From NCBI GenBank assembly GCA_944323775.1, contig CALUTT010000014.1, forward strand, positions 1-38,427: a stretch of DNA of 38,427 bases, read 5' to 3'. The notes beneath the pieces were generated by a model that saw nothing but the letters and a program-made list of their open reading frames with translations, had not been told where the DNA came from and made no database searches. Positions within the stretch are counted from its first letter, which is position 1, and each line of letters opens with the position of its first letter. The translations under genes and the position numbers were made by a program. The stretch is from an uncultured Bacteroidales bacterium (GTDB taxonomy: Bacteria > Bacteroidota > Bacteroidia > Bacteroidales > UBA932). This document shows positions 8,067 through 17,413 of this stretch, piece after piece.

Positions 8067-8074
8067 TATCTTTA
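8067..8074 (+). promoter_or_regulatory. Putative -7 box TATCTTTA of uvrA
   Basis: TATCTTTA differs from TAnnTTTG at the last base and is the same octamer seen before rdgB. It ends five bases before the uvrA ATG, so the message would be almost leaderless. No -33 element is evident. No known LexA-type box is recognisable by eye. Confidence 0.4.
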
Positions 8075-8079
8075 CTTGA

Positions 8080-10800
8080 ATGTTTGAATCTGACGACATA
8101 ATACACATCAGGGGGGCGCGTGCCCACAACCTTAAGAATGTGGACGTTGACATCCCTCGCGGAAAGTTCGTGGTGATTACCGGGCTTAGCGGCAGCGGGA
8201 AGTCTTCGCTTGCCTTCGACACGATATATGCCGAGGGGCAGAGACGGTATATGAACACCCTTTCCCCGTATGCCAAGCATTTCATGGGAATACTCGAGAA
8301 GCCTCAGGTGGAGAGCATAACCGGACTCAGCCCGATAATCGCGATCGAGCAGAAGACGACGGGAAACAACCCTCGTTCAACGGTCGGCACAATTACCGAG
8401 ATCTCCGATTTCCTGAGACTGCTTTTTGCGAAGGCTTCGACGGCTTTCTCTCCGGTCAGCGGCAAGGAGATGGTACGCTACACCGATTCCCAGATCGTCG
8501 ATCTGGTGATGAAGGAATACGGCGGACGCAAATGTGTCCTCCTCTCCCCGCTGGTCAACGGGCGCAAGGGAAACTACAAGGATATGTTCGCCCAGCTGCG
8601 CAAGAAAGGCTATGCCCAGGTCAGGGTTGACGGCCAGATTCTCGACCTTTCCGAGGTGGACTCCCTGGACAGGTACAAGGCCCACTTCATCGAACTGGTG
8701 GTCGACAAGCTCAAGCCTGCATCGGGAGACGATGCCAGAATACGGGAATCAGTGGCTGCAGCCCTGTCTGCAGGCAAGGGGTCGCTTGCCATACTCGATA
8801 TGGAGAGTTCGCAAATGCGCCACTATTCGAAGCATCTGGTGGATCCCGAAAGCGGGGTCTCTCTCAAGGAACCGGCTCCGCACTCGTTTTCGTTCAATTC
8901 CCCGGAGGGGTATTGCCCGCACTGCAAGGGGCTCGGAGTCGTGCCGGACGTCAATTTCGATACTCTGATCCCGGACCGGAGCGTCAGCATTGCTGACGGC
9001 GCGATAGTGCCGCTTGGCCCGCTCCGTTCCAGCCGGAAGTCGGAGATTGTCAGGGCCATCGCACGGAAACACGGCTTTTCCCTCTACGATCCTGTAGCCT
9101 CTCTCCCGGACGAAGAACTGTCCCTGCTTGTCTTCGGTTCGGACGAATTCTTCCGGATCGGAGAAGGTGCCATGGCTGAAATGGTCACCTGGGACGGACT
9201 TGTGGACGACATAGAGGACAAGGTGGTATGCCCCGAGTGCCACGGCACCAGGCTGAACGCCGAAGCTTCATGCTTCCGGATTGACGGGAAGAATATCTCA
9301 GAGGTCAGCGCCATGGAGATATCCGACCTGGACAGATGGCTCGGAAGCCTTCCGGGGAAACTGTCCGCCAAATCCGGGGCCATCGCCAGGGACATACTCA
9401 GGGAGCTGAGTGACAGAGTACGTTTCCTGGAAGACGTCGGGCTGGACTATCTTACGCTCGACAGGCCCTCGTCAAGCCTGTCCGGAGGAGAAAGCCAGCG
9501 GATCCGGCTCGCGACCCAGATAGGATCCAGGCTGGTGAACGTAATATATATTCTTGATGAACCAAGCATAGGGCTGCATCCCAGAGACAACCGCAAGCTG
9601 ATCGACTCCCTGAAGCGGCTGAGGGACGAGGGCAATACCGTGATTGTGGTCGAACATGACGAGGAGACGATCCGCAGCGCGGACTGGATAGTCGATGTCG
9701 GCCCCGGTGCCGGAGAGAACGGAGGGCGCATCTGTTACAGCGGACCACCTCTCCCGTATTCAAATCCCGTCCCGACCCCGGCCGGCAGAAGGGAGGGGAA
9801 CGGAAAGCACCTTGTCATCAGAGGAGCGTCGGGAAACAATCTCAAGGGAATCGACGTGAGTTTCCCTCTCGGGACTCTGATCGGGATAAGCGGAGTCAGC
9901 GGCTCCGGCAAATCGACTCTTGTCAACCAGACTCTCATGCCGGCGCTTAAGGCACATTTCTATAATTTCAAGACAAAACCGCTCGCATTTTCCGGACTTG
10001 AGGGTACGGAATATATCGACAAGGTCATAGAGATCGACCAGAGTCCCATAGGCAGGACGCCCAGGTCCAATCCTGCGACATTCACCGGAGTGTTCAACGA
10101 CATCCGCGCGCTGTTCGAGGAGACCCCGGACGCCAAGGTGCGCGGCTTCAAGGCGGGACGCTTTTCCTTCAATGTCGAGGGCGGACGCTGCGAGGCATGC
10201 AAGGGAGCCGGAATCAAGGTAATAGAGATGAACTTCCTGCCTTCGGTGAACGTGGTGTGCGATGTCTGCGGAGGCCGCCGCTATAAGGAAGACACTCTTG
10301 CCGTGAGGTACAAGGGAAAGAATATCAGCGAAGTGCTGGACATGTCCGTGTCCGAAGCATATGAGTTCTTCCAGAGCCACCCCCGCATAGCGCCCAAGCT
10401 CAGGGCCCTGCGCGACGTAGGCCTTGGCTATGTACGTCTCGGACAGTCGGCCGTCACTCTCTCGGGCGGAGAAAGCCAGAGGATGAAACTTGCTTCCGAA
10501 CTGTTCCGCAAGGCTACCGGAAAGACGCTCTACATGCTGGATGAACCTACGACCGGCCTCCATGCAAACGATGTCAAGGTCTTGATGGATGTGCTGGAGA
10601 AACTTGTGGACCAGGGCAATACCGTAATTGTGATAGAGCATAATCTTGATGTCCTCAAGATGGCCGACTATCTGATTGACATGGGCCCCGGAGGGGGAAA
10701 TTCGGGCGGCAGGATTATTGCAAGCGGTACGCCGGAGCAGGTCTGCTCGGATCCTGCTTCAATTACGGGCTATTATTTGAAACAATATTTATCGATATGA
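8080..10800 (+). CDS. uvrA: Excinuclease ABC subunit A (UvrA)
   Basis: Damage-recognition ATPase of nucleotide excision repair. The 906-residue protein has two ABC modules: Walker [10 protein letters not shown] at 35-43 and GVSGSGKST near 605, ABC signatures LSGGESQR in both halves, and Walker [12 protein letters not shown] and [11 protein letters not shown]. The C-terminal zinc module is complete (CEAC...CDVC), and CPECHGTRL is present in the first half. In the N-terminal zinc module the first CxxC pair is replaced by DPES near residue 255, while the second pair (CPHC, 279-282) remains. The TGA overlaps the next gene's ATG by 4 bases, so the kinase is in the same transcript. Confidence 0.95.
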   Translation: MFESDDIIHIRGARAHNLKNVDVDIPRGKFVVITGLSGSGKSSLAFDTIYAEGQRRYMNTLSPYAKHFMGILEKPQVESITGLSPIIAIEQKTTGNNPRSTVGTITEISDFLRLLFAKASTAFSPVSGKEMVRYTDSQIVDLVMKEYGGRKCVLLSPLVNGRKGNYKDMFAQLRKKGYAQVRVDGQILDLSEVDSLDRYKAHFIELVVDKLKPASGDDARIRESVAAALSAGKGSLAILDMESSQMRHYSKHLVDPESGVSLKEPAPHSFSFNSPEGYCPHCKGLGVVPDVNFDTLIPDRSVSIADGAIVPLGPLRSSRKSEIVRAIARKHGFSLYDPVASLPDEELSLLVFGSDEFFRIGEGAMAEMVTWDGLVDDIEDKVVCPECHGTRLNAEASCFRIDGKNISEVSAMEISDLDRWLGSLPGKLSAKSGAIARDILRELSDRVRFLEDVGLDYLTLDRPSSSLSGGESQRIRLATQIGSRLVNVIYILDEPSIGLHPRDNRKLIDSLKRLRDEGNTVIVVEHDEETIRSADWIVDVGPGAGENGGRICYSGPPLPYSNPVPTPAGRREGNGKHLVIRGASGNNLKGIDVSFPLGTLIGISGVSGSGKSTLVNQTLMPALKAHFYNFKTKPLAFSGLEGTEYIDKVIEIDQSPIGRTPRSNPATFTGVFNDIRALFEETPDAKVRGFKAGRFSFNVEGGRCEACKGAGIKVIEMNFLPSVNVVCDVCGGRRYKEDTLAVRYKGKNISEVLDMSVSEAYEFFQSHPRIAPKLRALRDVGLGYVRLGQSAVTLSGGESQRMKLASELFRKATGKTLYMLDEPTTGLHANDVKVLMDVLEKLVDQGNTVIVIEHNLDVLKMADYLIDMGPGGGNSGGRIIASGTPEQVCSDPASITGYYLKQYLSI

Positions 10801-11789
10801 CAAAGATTCAGGCAGCGAGACAGGAATATACGAACTGGTGCAGGGCACTGGGGATGGACAGCCTGGAAAAGATCAATGAGATACTGGAGGCGGGAGCGGG
10901 GATTGAGCTTATCAATCTTTCCGAGGCCCGGCAGGAAAGGAAATATGCCGAGGTGGCGGACCAGATATACTGGAACAGGAAGAGATGCCGCATCGTTATG
11001 ATGTCCGGGCCGTCTTCAAGCGGCAAGACCAGCTCGTCGCTGCGTATTGCCCAGCAGGCCAGAGTTCTGGGTCTCAATCCGCAGGTTATTGAACTTGACA
11101 ATTATTTCGTGGACAGGGAGAAGACGCCGCGTGACAAGGACGGGAATTATGATTTCGAGGCACTCGGGGCAATGGATGTCGAATTGTTGGGGGACCAGCT
11201 GAAGACACTGATTGCCGGAGGGGAGGTCGAAATCCCGAAATTCAATTTCATCAAGGGATGCAGGGAAGACAAGGGAACCCCGATGCGTCTTAAACCCAAC
11301 GATATTCTCTTCATGGAGGGTATCCATGCATTGAATCCTGCCCTGACTCCGGGACTCGACCATGACGGTATCCTGAGAGTGTATATTTCCGCCCTCTCGT
11401 CCCTTCCTGAAGGAAAGAAGTACCACGGGTCCACTACGGACAAGCGGCTGCTGCGGAGAATAGTCCGTGACAACCGCACGCGCGGGATTTCCCCTGAAGA
11501 GAACATTCTGCGCTGGCCTTCCGTGAGGAGAGGTGAAAACAAGAATATATTTCCCTTCGAGGAAAATGCCGACGTCGTGTTCAACTCTTCCACGCTTTAT
11601 GACCTTCCTCTGCTGAAATACTATGCCGAACCTCTGCTGTGCGGCATAAGCGTTTCGTCCCCTGCATATGCAAAGGCCCAGTCTCTTCTGGAACTTCTCG
11701 GAAAGGTGGTGTGTCTTAAGCCAAATGAGATAGCGGCCATCCCTCCGACTTCCATCATGAGGGAGTTCATCGGGGGACAGACGCTCTGA
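10797..11789 (+). CDS. Uridine-kinase-like nucleoside kinase, lacking the usual N-terminal TGS half
   Basis: P-loop phosphotransferase related to uridine kinase/phosphoribulokinase. Walker A GPSSSGKTS is at 71-79, followed by IELDNYFVDREKTPRD and FMEGIHALNP, all typical of Bacteroidota nucleoside kinases. From memory, those relatives are about 550 residues with an N-terminal TGS and threonyl-tRNA-synthetase-like second domain; here only the kinase half plus a short lead-in (ELINLSEARQERKYAEVADQI) remains, 330 residues in all. The start is well fixed: ATG overlaps the uvrA TGA (ATGA), so no room exists for the missing part in this frame. The C terminus (IPPTSIMREFIGGQTL) matches the family end. 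Substrate is unknown; uridine/cytidine is a guess. Confidence 0.88.
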   Translation: MTKIQAARQEYTNWCRALGMDSLEKINEILEAGAGIELINLSEARQERKYAEVADQIYWNRKRCRIVMMSGPSSSGKTSSSLRIAQQARVLGLNPQVIELDNYFVDREKTPRDKDGNYDFEALGAMDVELLGDQLKTLIAGGEVEIPKFNFIKGCREDKGTPMRLKPNDILFMEGIHALNPALTPGLDHDGILRVYISALSSLPEGKKYHGSTTDKRLLRRIVRDNRTRGISPEENILRWPSVRRGENKNIFPFEENADVVFNSSTLYDLPLLKYYAEPLLCGISVSSPAYAKAQSLLELLGKVVCLKPNEIAAIPPTSIMREFIGGQTL

Positions 11790-11829
11790 TCCGGTCATGT
11801 AAACATTATCATTTTTAAATACACTCGAT

Positions 11830-12534
11830 ATGGACAAGGGTAAATTCTACAGCGGGCTGGCCATAATGCTCGGACTTATGGTGCTTGGCTTCATGATTCC
11901 CAAAGCTGTAAGGGAATTCCGCTCTTTTGACCGCACGGTGAATGTAAAAGGCCTGTGCGAAAGGGAGGTAAAGGCTGACAAGGTTATCTGGCCCGTAGTG
12001 TACAAGGTCATGGACAATGACCTCAAGAACGTATATTCCGTCACTGATGCCAACAATGCCGCCATCGTGGAGTTCCTCAAGTCCGGGGGACTGAGCGATG
12101 AGGAGATAACGGTATCTGTACCGTCTATTTCCGACAAGTATGCGAACGAATACGGCAGCAACGACAGAACTTACCGCTACATTGCTACCAATGTCGTTAC
12201 CGTGTGCACCGACAAAGTCGATCAGGTGCTTGAACTCATGTCCCGCCAGGCGGAACTGCTGAGGAAAGGAATCGTGACGGGAGGCAACAGCTGGGAGAAT
12301 CCCGTTGAATTCAGGTACGAGTCACTCAATGACATCAAGCCTGCAATGATCGAGGAGGCGACCAGGAATGCCAGAGAGGCTGCCCAGAAGTTCGCAAGCG
12401 ATTCCGGCAGCTCTCTCGGCAAGATCAAGACGGCCAACCAGGGGACTTTCACCATCGAGAACAGGGACAGCAACACCCCCTACATCAAGAAGGTCAGAGT
12501 GGTTACGTCGGTCACTTATTACCTTAAGAATTAG
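11830..12534 (+). CDS. SIMPL domain-containing protein (DUF541), membrane-anchored
   Basis: The 234-residue product has one N-terminal hydrophobic segment (GLAIMLGLMVLGFMIPKAV), then a SIMPL/DUF541 domain (FDRTVNVKGLCEREVKADK near the start; RNAREAAQKFASDSG and VRVVTSVTYYLKN near the end). SIMPL proteins are periplasmic or membrane-anchored proteins of poorly known role, sometimes linked to oxidative stress. A 40-base gap separates it from the upstream kinase; I see no convincing promoter there, so it may be read from the uvrA transcript. It converges on the hydrolase gene with only 8 bases between stops. Confidence 0.85.
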   Translation: MDKGKFYSGLAIMLGLMVLGFMIPKAVREFRSFDRTVNVKGLCEREVKADKVIWPVVYKVMDNDLKNVYSVTDANNAAIVEFLKSGGLSDEEITVSVPSISDKYANEYGSNDRTYRYIATNVVTVCTDKVDQVLELMSRQAELLRKGIVTGGNSWENPVEFRYESLNDIKPAMIEEATRNAREAAQKFASDSGSSLGKIKTANQGTFTIENRDSNTPYIKKVRVVTSVTYYLKN

Positions 12535-12542
12535 CGGCCTCG

Positions 12543-13256
12543 TCAGTTACCGCGGATTATCACTGGACTTGCATCAGGATCGGGTTCCTCTTCCGGCTCG
12601 TTGAACGGCTCGAGAAACGGGTTCCCGGTCCTTTCGTTTCCTATTGTCGTTGCGGGCCCGTGTCCCGGATAGACGATGGTCGAGGGATCGAGAATTATGA
12701 GCTTCTCCATTATCGACCGTATCTCGTCGTCATATTCTCCGTACATGAAGTCCGTGCGCCCTATCGCTCCGGCGAAGAGAGTGTCTCCGCTGAAGAGCAG
12801 GTCTTCCGCATCATTATTGCGTATCAGGTAGGACAGCCCTCCGGGAGTGTGCCCGGGCGTGGATATCACCTCGGCCATCATGCCGCAGGTCTCCAGAGTT
12901 GTGCCTTCCGTGATGCCGGTGTAGCTGAACGAGCAGTCCGGACATGGAATCCGGAATGTCCCGCACATCTGCGGCACGTGCTCCAGAACGGGTTTCTCCG
13001 CAGGATTCATGTAGACAGGCAGCCCCGGAAATAGTTTTTGCAGCGTGCAGACTCCGTAGATGTGGTCGAAGTGTGCGTGTGTGAGCAGAACGGCTCCCGG
13101 GACCAGCCCTCTCTGCTCAAGTCCCTTGAAGAAACAGTCTTTTTCTTCCCCGGAAAAGAATCCGGGATCTATTACCAGGCATTGTTCACCGTGTTCCCAC
13201 ACGGCGTAGGTCTTCTCCTGGAAAGGATTGAAAGTGAAGTCTATGACCTTTGGCAT
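12543..13256 (-). CDS. Metallo-beta-lactamase-fold hydrolase (glyoxalase II / YcbL-like)
   Basis: Cytoplasmic metal-dependent hydrolase of 237 residues. The HxHxDH metal motif is THAHFDH (H60, H62, D64, H65), followed by STPGHTPGG, FSGDTLFAGAIGRTD and YPGHGPATT, the full ligand set of the glyoxalase II/YcbL group. Small members of this group hydrolyse thioesters such as S-lactoylglutathione or related compounds; the substrate is not known here. A C-terminal acidic tail (EPEEEPDPDAS) follows the core. It lies 23 bases after the winged-helix gene and may belong to that transcript. Confidence 0.88.
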   Translation of the reverse strand: MPKVIDFTFNPFQEKTYAVWEHGEQCLVIDPGFFSGEEKDCFFKGLEQRGLVPGAVLLTHAHFDHIYGVCTLQKLFPGLPVYMNPAEKPVLEHVPQMCGTFRIPCPDCSFSYTGITEGTTLETCGMMAEVISTPGHTPGGLSYLIRNNDAEDLLFSGDTLFAGAIGRTDFMYGEYDDEIRSIMEKLIILDPSTIVYPGHGPATTIGNERTGNPFLEPFNEPEEEPDPDASPVIIRGN

Positions 13257-13279
13257 TTCTTGTTGAATGATATTGAATG

Positions 13280-13567
13280 TTAAAGTATTCCTCCGAGATA
13301 CTCTCTGAGGGTTGTGACGTATGCGTTCAGGGCTTCTCTGCCCTTGTCCGTCAGGCGGCAGCTTGTCTTTGGCTTCTTCCCGACTATTTCCTTGCTCACC
13401 TCGATGTATCCGGCTTCCGAGAGCTTTTCCAGCTGGACGCTCAGATTTCCCGCGGTGGACCGAGTCTTCTCCCTGAGGTAGGTAAAGTCGGCCTCCTGGA
13501 CTGACAGAAGCAGAGAAACTACCGCCAGTCTGAGCTGAGAATGGAGCAACGGGTCAAGTTCTTTCAT
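13280..13567 (-). CDS. Winged-helix transcriptional regulator (HTH_34 type)
   Basis: Small DNA-binding protein of 95 residues. The helix-turn-helix region runs LLLSVQEADFTYLREKTRSTAGNLSVQ (read in part) followed by LEKLSEAGYIEVSKE and the wing KKPKTSCRLTDKGREAL, matching the PF13601-type regulators related to MarR/PadR. These often regulate a neighbouring membrane protein. Here the ATG overlaps the stop of the upstream membrane protein gene by 4 bases (ATGA), so the two proteins are made together. No effector-binding domain is present. The regulated promoter is probably the one at 14233-14264, by inference. Confidence 0.85.
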   Translation of the reverse strand: MKELDPLLHSQLRLAVVSLLLSVQEADFTYLREKTRSTAGNLSVQLEKLSEAGYIEVSKEIVGKKPKTSCRLTDKGREALNAYVTTLREYLGGIL

Positions 13568-14169
13568 GCCATTCCGATTTTTCTGCCCGCAGCGTGGCCG
13601 GGAATTACCATGAACAGTATGAATGCCATGCCGAACAGTATGTTCCAGGAGTTGTCACATTTCCCGTCGGCAAGCATGTAGACGGCTGCCAGCAGTCCCG
13701 CAAGGGGAGGCCATATGAACCATTTTTCCTTCAGGACGAGCCCTGTCATCGACGTGCCCATCCCTGCATAGATTATTGAGAGCGGCATCATGATGGAAAA
13801 AACCATCTCGCCTGTAGCAAGCCCGATTACGGCTATCGCGATTACCGTGAGCCAGAACATGCTCCCTGTCACCTTCCATATGCTGGAGAGCATGTCATCA
13901 ATGTAGGTGGTGACCGCCGGGTCGTCTTTCTTTCCGAATACGGTGCGGGCGATGAACGGCAGGAACATCGCAAACCAAATGAGCATGAATTCCATCCTCC
14001 CGGTGAAATGGACCAGGATCCAGGCGGCTGCACTCAGTATGACCGCCGAATAGCCGTAATACAGGAAAGTGCCATAGTCACGCTTCATGCGTTCCTCGCT
14101 CCTGGTTTTCCTTATCATCGAAGAGATGAGTTCCAGGCTTTCTCTTGCATCCAATTGTTTGTCTTCCAT
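13564..14169 (-). CDS. Predicted multi-pass membrane protein, function unknown
   Basis: 201 residues: a charged cytoplasmic-like N terminus (MEDKQLDARESLELISSMIRK), then about six hydrophobic helices in pairs (YYGYSAVILSAAAWILVHF; FMLIWFAMFLPFIA; FWLTVIAIAVIGLATG; FSIMMPLSIIYAGMG; WPPLAGLLAAVYMLADG; ILFGMAFILFMVIPGHA). I do not recognise a named family with certainty. Pairs of such a membrane protein with a small winged-helix regulator are common in Bacteroidota, which suggests a sensor or partner role. It is first in its operon, behind a good promoter and a leader of roughly 56 bases. Confidence 0.82.
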   Translation of the reverse strand: MEDKQLDARESLELISSMIRKTRSEERMKRDYGTFLYYGYSAVILSAAAWILVHFTGRMEFMLIWFAMFLPFIARTVFGKKDDPAVTTYIDDMLSSIWKVTGSMFWLTVIAIAVIGLATGEMVFSIMMPLSIIYAGMGTSMTGLVLKEKWFIWPPLAGLLAAVYMLADGKCDNSWNILFGMAFILFMVIPGHAAGRKIGMA

Positions 14170-14232
14170 TTTTTCAGAATTTTAATTGTTGTCGTTTCAA
14201 AGGAAGCGTGCGCGCCGGTGCTCCTTCGGATG

Positions 14233-14264
14233 CAAATATAAACTACTTTATTTTATAAACCAAA
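14233..14264 (-). promoter_or_regulatory. Putative promoter of the membrane protein-regulator operon
   Basis: On the minus strand TTTG (revcomp of 14261-14264), a 20-base spacer, then TATATTTG (14233-14240), an exact TAnnTTTG match. The surroundings are strongly AT-rich, with ATAAAC repeated twice in the spacer. The start codon is 63 bases further on, leaving a leader of about 56 bases. Confidence 0.62.
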
Positions 14265-14286
14265 TAATATTCTCTAAATCGTCCTG

Positions 14287-16641
14287 TCATCTGTTAGGAG
14301 TGTCCCATATCCTTGTCGTACTGCAGCGCAGGGTAGTCTGCTGACTGCCGCAGCTGAGCCTGAAGTCTCCTTCCTCGAGACGCCATCTCCCGTCGCTGCC
14401 GACGAATGCGAGGTCGCTTCCATTCATCTTCATTGTGACGGTTCTGGTTTCGCCGGGATCCAGGGATATCTTTTCGAAGGCCCTCAGGCGTCTGTTGTCC
14501 GGAGTGCTGCTGGCGACCATATCCTGTGAGAACAGCAGTACTGCTTCCTTGCCTGCCATCCTTCCGTTGTTGGTGACGTCGACCGTTACCGTAATTTCGT
14601 CATCGGCGGTGAAGGCTGTCCTGTCGACTCTGAGATTCTCGTAGGTGAAACTGGTGTAGCTCAGCCCGAAGCCGAAAGGCCACTGAACTTCCATTACCGA
14701 GTCGTAGTTGTAGTTGCCTCCCATCTGACCCATGCTCTCGCAAGGTTTGTAGTCGTAGGTCGCAAGTGCGTTTACGTATTTAGGGTAGGTGAAAGGCAGG
14801 CGTGCGCTGAAATTGGCATCTCCGGCAAGAAGTCTGGCGAGTGCGTCCCCTCCGTAGTTGCTTGGCAGCATGACGTTGACGATTCCCTGCGCCAGAGGCT
14901 CTATGTCGTTGATTATCCGCGGCCGCCCCTGGTTGAGCACCAGTATCACCGGCTTTCCCGTTGCGGCAAGTTCCTTTACAAGCCTGCGCTGGTTTTCAGA
15001 AAGTGTCAGGTCGCTCAGGTTGCCCGGGGTCTCGCAATATGAATTCTCGCCTATGCATGCGATTATCACGTCTGCACGTGACGCCGCTGCCACGGCCTTT
15101 CCGATTTCGGGAGGATTTTCTTCCCACCAGTTGTCATTCCTGTAGGGAGCGTACGTGACTCCAGGCTCGTATATGACATTTCCGCTGCCGAATCTGTCAC
15201 ACAGAGCTTCATAAATCGTGTTGTACCCGGAGGCGCACTCGTCGGCGAGGTGTCCCTGCCAGCTGTATGACCAGCCGCCGTTGAGGCAGCGCATCGAATT
15301 GGCATTCGGCCCTGCAAGCAGGATTCTGGTGCCTTCGGAGATCGGCAGTACACCTCCTTCGTTCTTGAGCAGCACTTCGGATTCCTCCGCAGCCCGGAGC
15401 GCCACGGCTGCGAATTCGTCCGAGCCGAACCTGTCGTATTCATCGATGTCCCAGTATGGCCTGTCGAACAGTCCGAGCCGGAGCTTCAGGCGGAGAACGC
15501 GCGAGACGGCATCGTCGATTCTGCTCATCGGGACCTCCCCTTCCTCTACAAGTTCTTTAAGGTAGGTGCAGAAGCTCACCTCGTATGGAACCATGGACAT
15601 GTCAATGCCGGCATTGACGGCAATCTTGATTGCCTCCTTTTTTGTCGCTGCAATATGGTCGCGTGTGCAGAGGTTGTTTATGTCGGCCCAGTCCGTGACT
15701 ATCATGCCGTCCCAGTTGAGGTCTTCATTCAGCCAGGTGGTGAGAAGTTCCCTGTTGGCATGGAAGGGTATGCCGTTGTCCACTCCGGAATTTACCATCA
15801 GGCTGAGCGCTCCGGCCTGTATTGCCGCCAGGAAGGGCGCGAAGTGCTTCTCCCTCATGTCGCTGCGGGAGATTGATGACGGGGTGCGGTCTTTCCCGGA
15901 TACGGGAACCCCATAGCCCATATAGTGCTTTATGCATGCGGCGACACTGTGTTCGCCTATGCGGTTGGGATCATCTCCCTGGAATCCCGTCACGGCAGCC
16001 TTGCCCATTTCGGCGTTGACAAGGCAGTCCTCGCCATAGTTCTCCCACATGCGGGGCCATCTGGGGTCCCTTCCCAGGTCGAGAACCGGGGCATAGGTCC
16101 AGGGTATGCACCCGGCCTTTGTCTCGTAGGCGGATATCTCGGCTCCTTTCCTGACAAGTTCCCTGTCGAAAGTGGCGGCCATGTTTATGCCCTGGGGGAA
16201 CATGGTGCCGCCGAGAGTGTAGGTCGTGCCGTGTATCTGGTCAACGCCATATATGCAAGGTATCCCGATCTCCTTCATCGATATTTCCTGTATGGTCCTG
16301 ATGGCCTTGGCCCAGGTATGCCTGTCCTGCGCCACTCCGAGCGGGACATTCAGCAGCGACCCCACCTTGTATTTGCCGATGACGGTGTCGAGCTTTTCCA
16401 TGTCGAGGGTGAAGATGCCGTTCCTTCTGCTGGCCTCGAAATCAGTCACCACATCTATGGTGATCTCGCACATCTGGCCTATCTTCTCCTCGAGTGTCAT
16501 GCCTGCCATGATTTGTCTGATTTCGGACTCTATCCCGGGATCTGCCGGTATGGCCGGGACGACTTTCTCTGCATTGTTGCCGCAGGCGCAGACTCCGGCG
16601 CCCAGCAGCATGGCTTCAAATATCTTTTTCATAAGTTTCAT
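14287..16641 (-). CDS. Glycoside hydrolase family 3 beta-glucosidase, probable lipoprotein
   Basis: Exo-acting beta-glucosidase expected at the outer or periplasmic face, releasing glucose from beta-glucans or oligosaccharides. With the chosen start it has 784 residues: a signal peptide with cysteines at 18 and 20 (GAGVCAC) that fit a lipobox, the GH3 barrel with KH at 238-239 and the nucleophile Asp317 in MIVTDW, the second alpha/beta domain with [12 protein letters not shown] carrying a likely acid/base Glu, and a C-terminal fibronectin III-like domain ([20 protein letters not shown]). I chose ATG 16641 because the signal peptide starts there and the promoter at 16671-16701 lies just upstream; an open frame reaching 16761 would begin before that promoter. 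Substrate linkage is not certain. Confidence 0.92.
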   Translation of the reverse strand: MKLMKKIFEAMLLGAGVCACGNNAEKVVPAIPADPGIESEIRQIMAGMTLEEKIGQMCEITIDVVTDFEASRRNGIFTLDMEKLDTVIGKYKVGSLLNVPLGVAQDRHTWAKAIRTIQEISMKEIGIPCIYGVDQIHGTTYTLGGTMFPQGINMAATFDRELVRKGAEISAYETKAGCIPWTYAPVLDLGRDPRWPRMWENYGEDCLVNAEMGKAAVTGFQGDDPNRIGEHSVAACIKHYMGYGVPVSGKDRTPSSISRSDMREKHFAPFLAAIQAGALSLMVNSGVDNGIPFHANRELLTTWLNEDLNWDGMIVTDWADINNLCTRDHIAATKKEAIKIAVNAGIDMSMVPYEVSFCTYLKELVEEGEVPMSRIDDAVSRVLRLKLRLGLFDRPYWDIDEYDRFGSDEFAAVALRAAEESEVLLKNEGGVLPISEGTRILLAGPNANSMRCLNGGWSYSWQGHLADECASGYNTIYEALCDRFGSGNVIYEPGVTYAPYRNDNWWEENPPEIGKAVAAASRADVIIACIGENSYCETPGNLSDLTLSENQRRLVKELAATGKPVILVLNQGRPRIINDIEPLAQGIVNVMLPSNYGGDALARLLAGDANFSARLPFTYPKYVNALATYDYKPCESMGQMGGNYNYDSVMEVQWPFGFGLSYTSFTYENLRVDRTAFTADDEITVTVDVTNNGRMAGKEAVLLFSQDMVASSTPDNRRLRAFEKISLDPGETRTVTMKMNGSDLAFVGSDGRWRLEEGDFRLSCGSQQTTLRCSTTRIWDTPNR

Positions 16642-16670
16642 GTTTTCCGGCACATGGCCGCTACTGTGCC

Positions 16671-16701
16671 CAAATTTAGGATTTTCTCTGCCGGCAACAA
16701 A
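16671..16701 (-). promoter_or_regulatory. Promoter of the GH3 beta-glucosidase
   Basis: Textbook Bacteroidota form on the minus strand: TTTG (revcomp of 16698-16701), 19-base spacer, TAAATTTG (16671-16678). The ATG at 16641 is 29 bases downstream, leaving a leader of about 20 bases. This fixes the start choice for the gene. Confidence 0.68.
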
Positions 16702-16721
16702 GCTTCGTGCCGATTTTTGAG

Positions 16722-16729
16722 TATTTTTG
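16722..16729 (+). promoter_or_regulatory. Putative -7 box TATTTTTG of the first deoxynucleoside kinase
   Basis: Exact TAnnTTTG match 26 bases before the ATG at 16756. No TTTG at -33. A weak purine-rich ribosome site (AGGCAGGAAT) precedes the ATG. Confidence 0.45.
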
Positions 16730-16755
16730 CGGGTCGAAACTTTGCAGGCAGGAAT

Positions 16756-17370
16756 ATGCACATAGGAATAGCAGGAAACATAGGCAGCGGCAAGACAACT
16801 CTGACAAGGATGCTCGCACGCAGATACGGGTGGACTCCGAAATACGAGTCCGTTACATACAACCCCTATCTCGAAGACTATTACAAGGACATTCCGAGAT
16901 GGTCATACAACCTTGAGACCTATTTCCTTGCGAGCCGGTTCAAGGATCTGCTCGAGATATCGAAGTCTGACGAAGTCGTGATCCAGGACAGGACCATCCT
17001 TGAGGGTGTCCACATCTTTGTCCGGAACAACCTTGAAATGGGCAATCTCTCGAGGCGGGACTATGATACATACATGATGCTGTTCAACCTGATGATGTCT
17101 CTGGTGCGTCCGCCCGACCTGCTCATCTATCTAAAGTCTTCAGTCCCTCATCTGGTCGCCCAGATCCAGAAGCGCGGCCGCGAGTATGAGCAGAGCATGA
17201 GCCTGGAATATCTGGAGGGGCTGAACCGTCGCTATGACGAGTGGATATCCGGATACGAGGGAAACCTGCTTGTGATAGATGCCGACAACCTTGACTTCGA
17301 GTCAAGGCCGGAGGACTTCGAGTCAATAACCGACCGTATCGACGCCCAGCTCTACGGACTTTTCAAATAA
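16756..17370 (+). CDS. Deoxynucleoside kinase, first of a tandem pair
   Basis: Phosphorylates deoxynucleosides to 5'-monophosphates in nucleotide salvage. The 204-residue protein has the P-loop GNIGSGKTT at 7-15, KYES with a likely general base Glu31, the QDRT motif at 77-80 (family ERS/DRS) and a lid segment [11 protein letters not shown]. It aligns without gaps with the next gene and is very similar at the N terminus. At position 54, where dNK-family enzymes carry a base-contacting Gln, this copy has Glu (NLETYFL), and the residue after E83 is Gly rather than Asp. That suggests a changed substrate preference or a partner role. The frame is open far upstream, but that part is only antisense to the GH3 gene. 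Confidence 0.9.
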   Translation: MHIGIAGNIGSGKTTLTRMLARRYGWTPKYESVTYNPYLEDYYKDIPRWSYNLETYFLASRFKDLLEISKSDEVVIQDRTILEGVHIFVRNNLEMGNLSRRDYDTYMMLFNLMMSLVRPPDLLIYLKSSVPHLVAQIQKRGREYEQSMSLEYLEGLNRRYDEWISGYEGNLLVIDADNLDFESRPEDFESITDRIDAQLYGLFK

Positions 17371-17391
17371 TGCGAATTCTTTCTAAATTTG
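17361..17391 (+). promoter_or_regulatory. Putative promoter of the second deoxynucleoside kinase
   Basis: TTTC (17361-17364), a 19-base spacer, then TAAATTTG (17384-17391), an exact -7 match. It starts inside the last codons of the first kinase. The second kinase ATG is 22 bases downstream, preceded by TAAGGA as a weak ribosome site. The second copy can thus be expressed separately from the first. Confidence 0.48.
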
Positions 17392-17413
17392 CGTCGCTAA
17401 TACATTAAGGAAT

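Noticed and set aside
9760-10641. 293-codon open frame opposite uvrA
   Set aside because: Antisense shadow of conserved UvrA coding sequence.
15925-16755. Open frame upstream of and in frame with the first deoxynucleoside kinase, making a 481-codon frame
   Set aside because: The upstream part is antisense to the GH3 gene; kinase homology starts at 16756, just after a -7 box.
16642-16761. 40-codon upstream extension of the GH3 gene
   Set aside because: It begins before the GH3 promoter and overlaps the divergent kinase start; the signal peptide begins at 16641.
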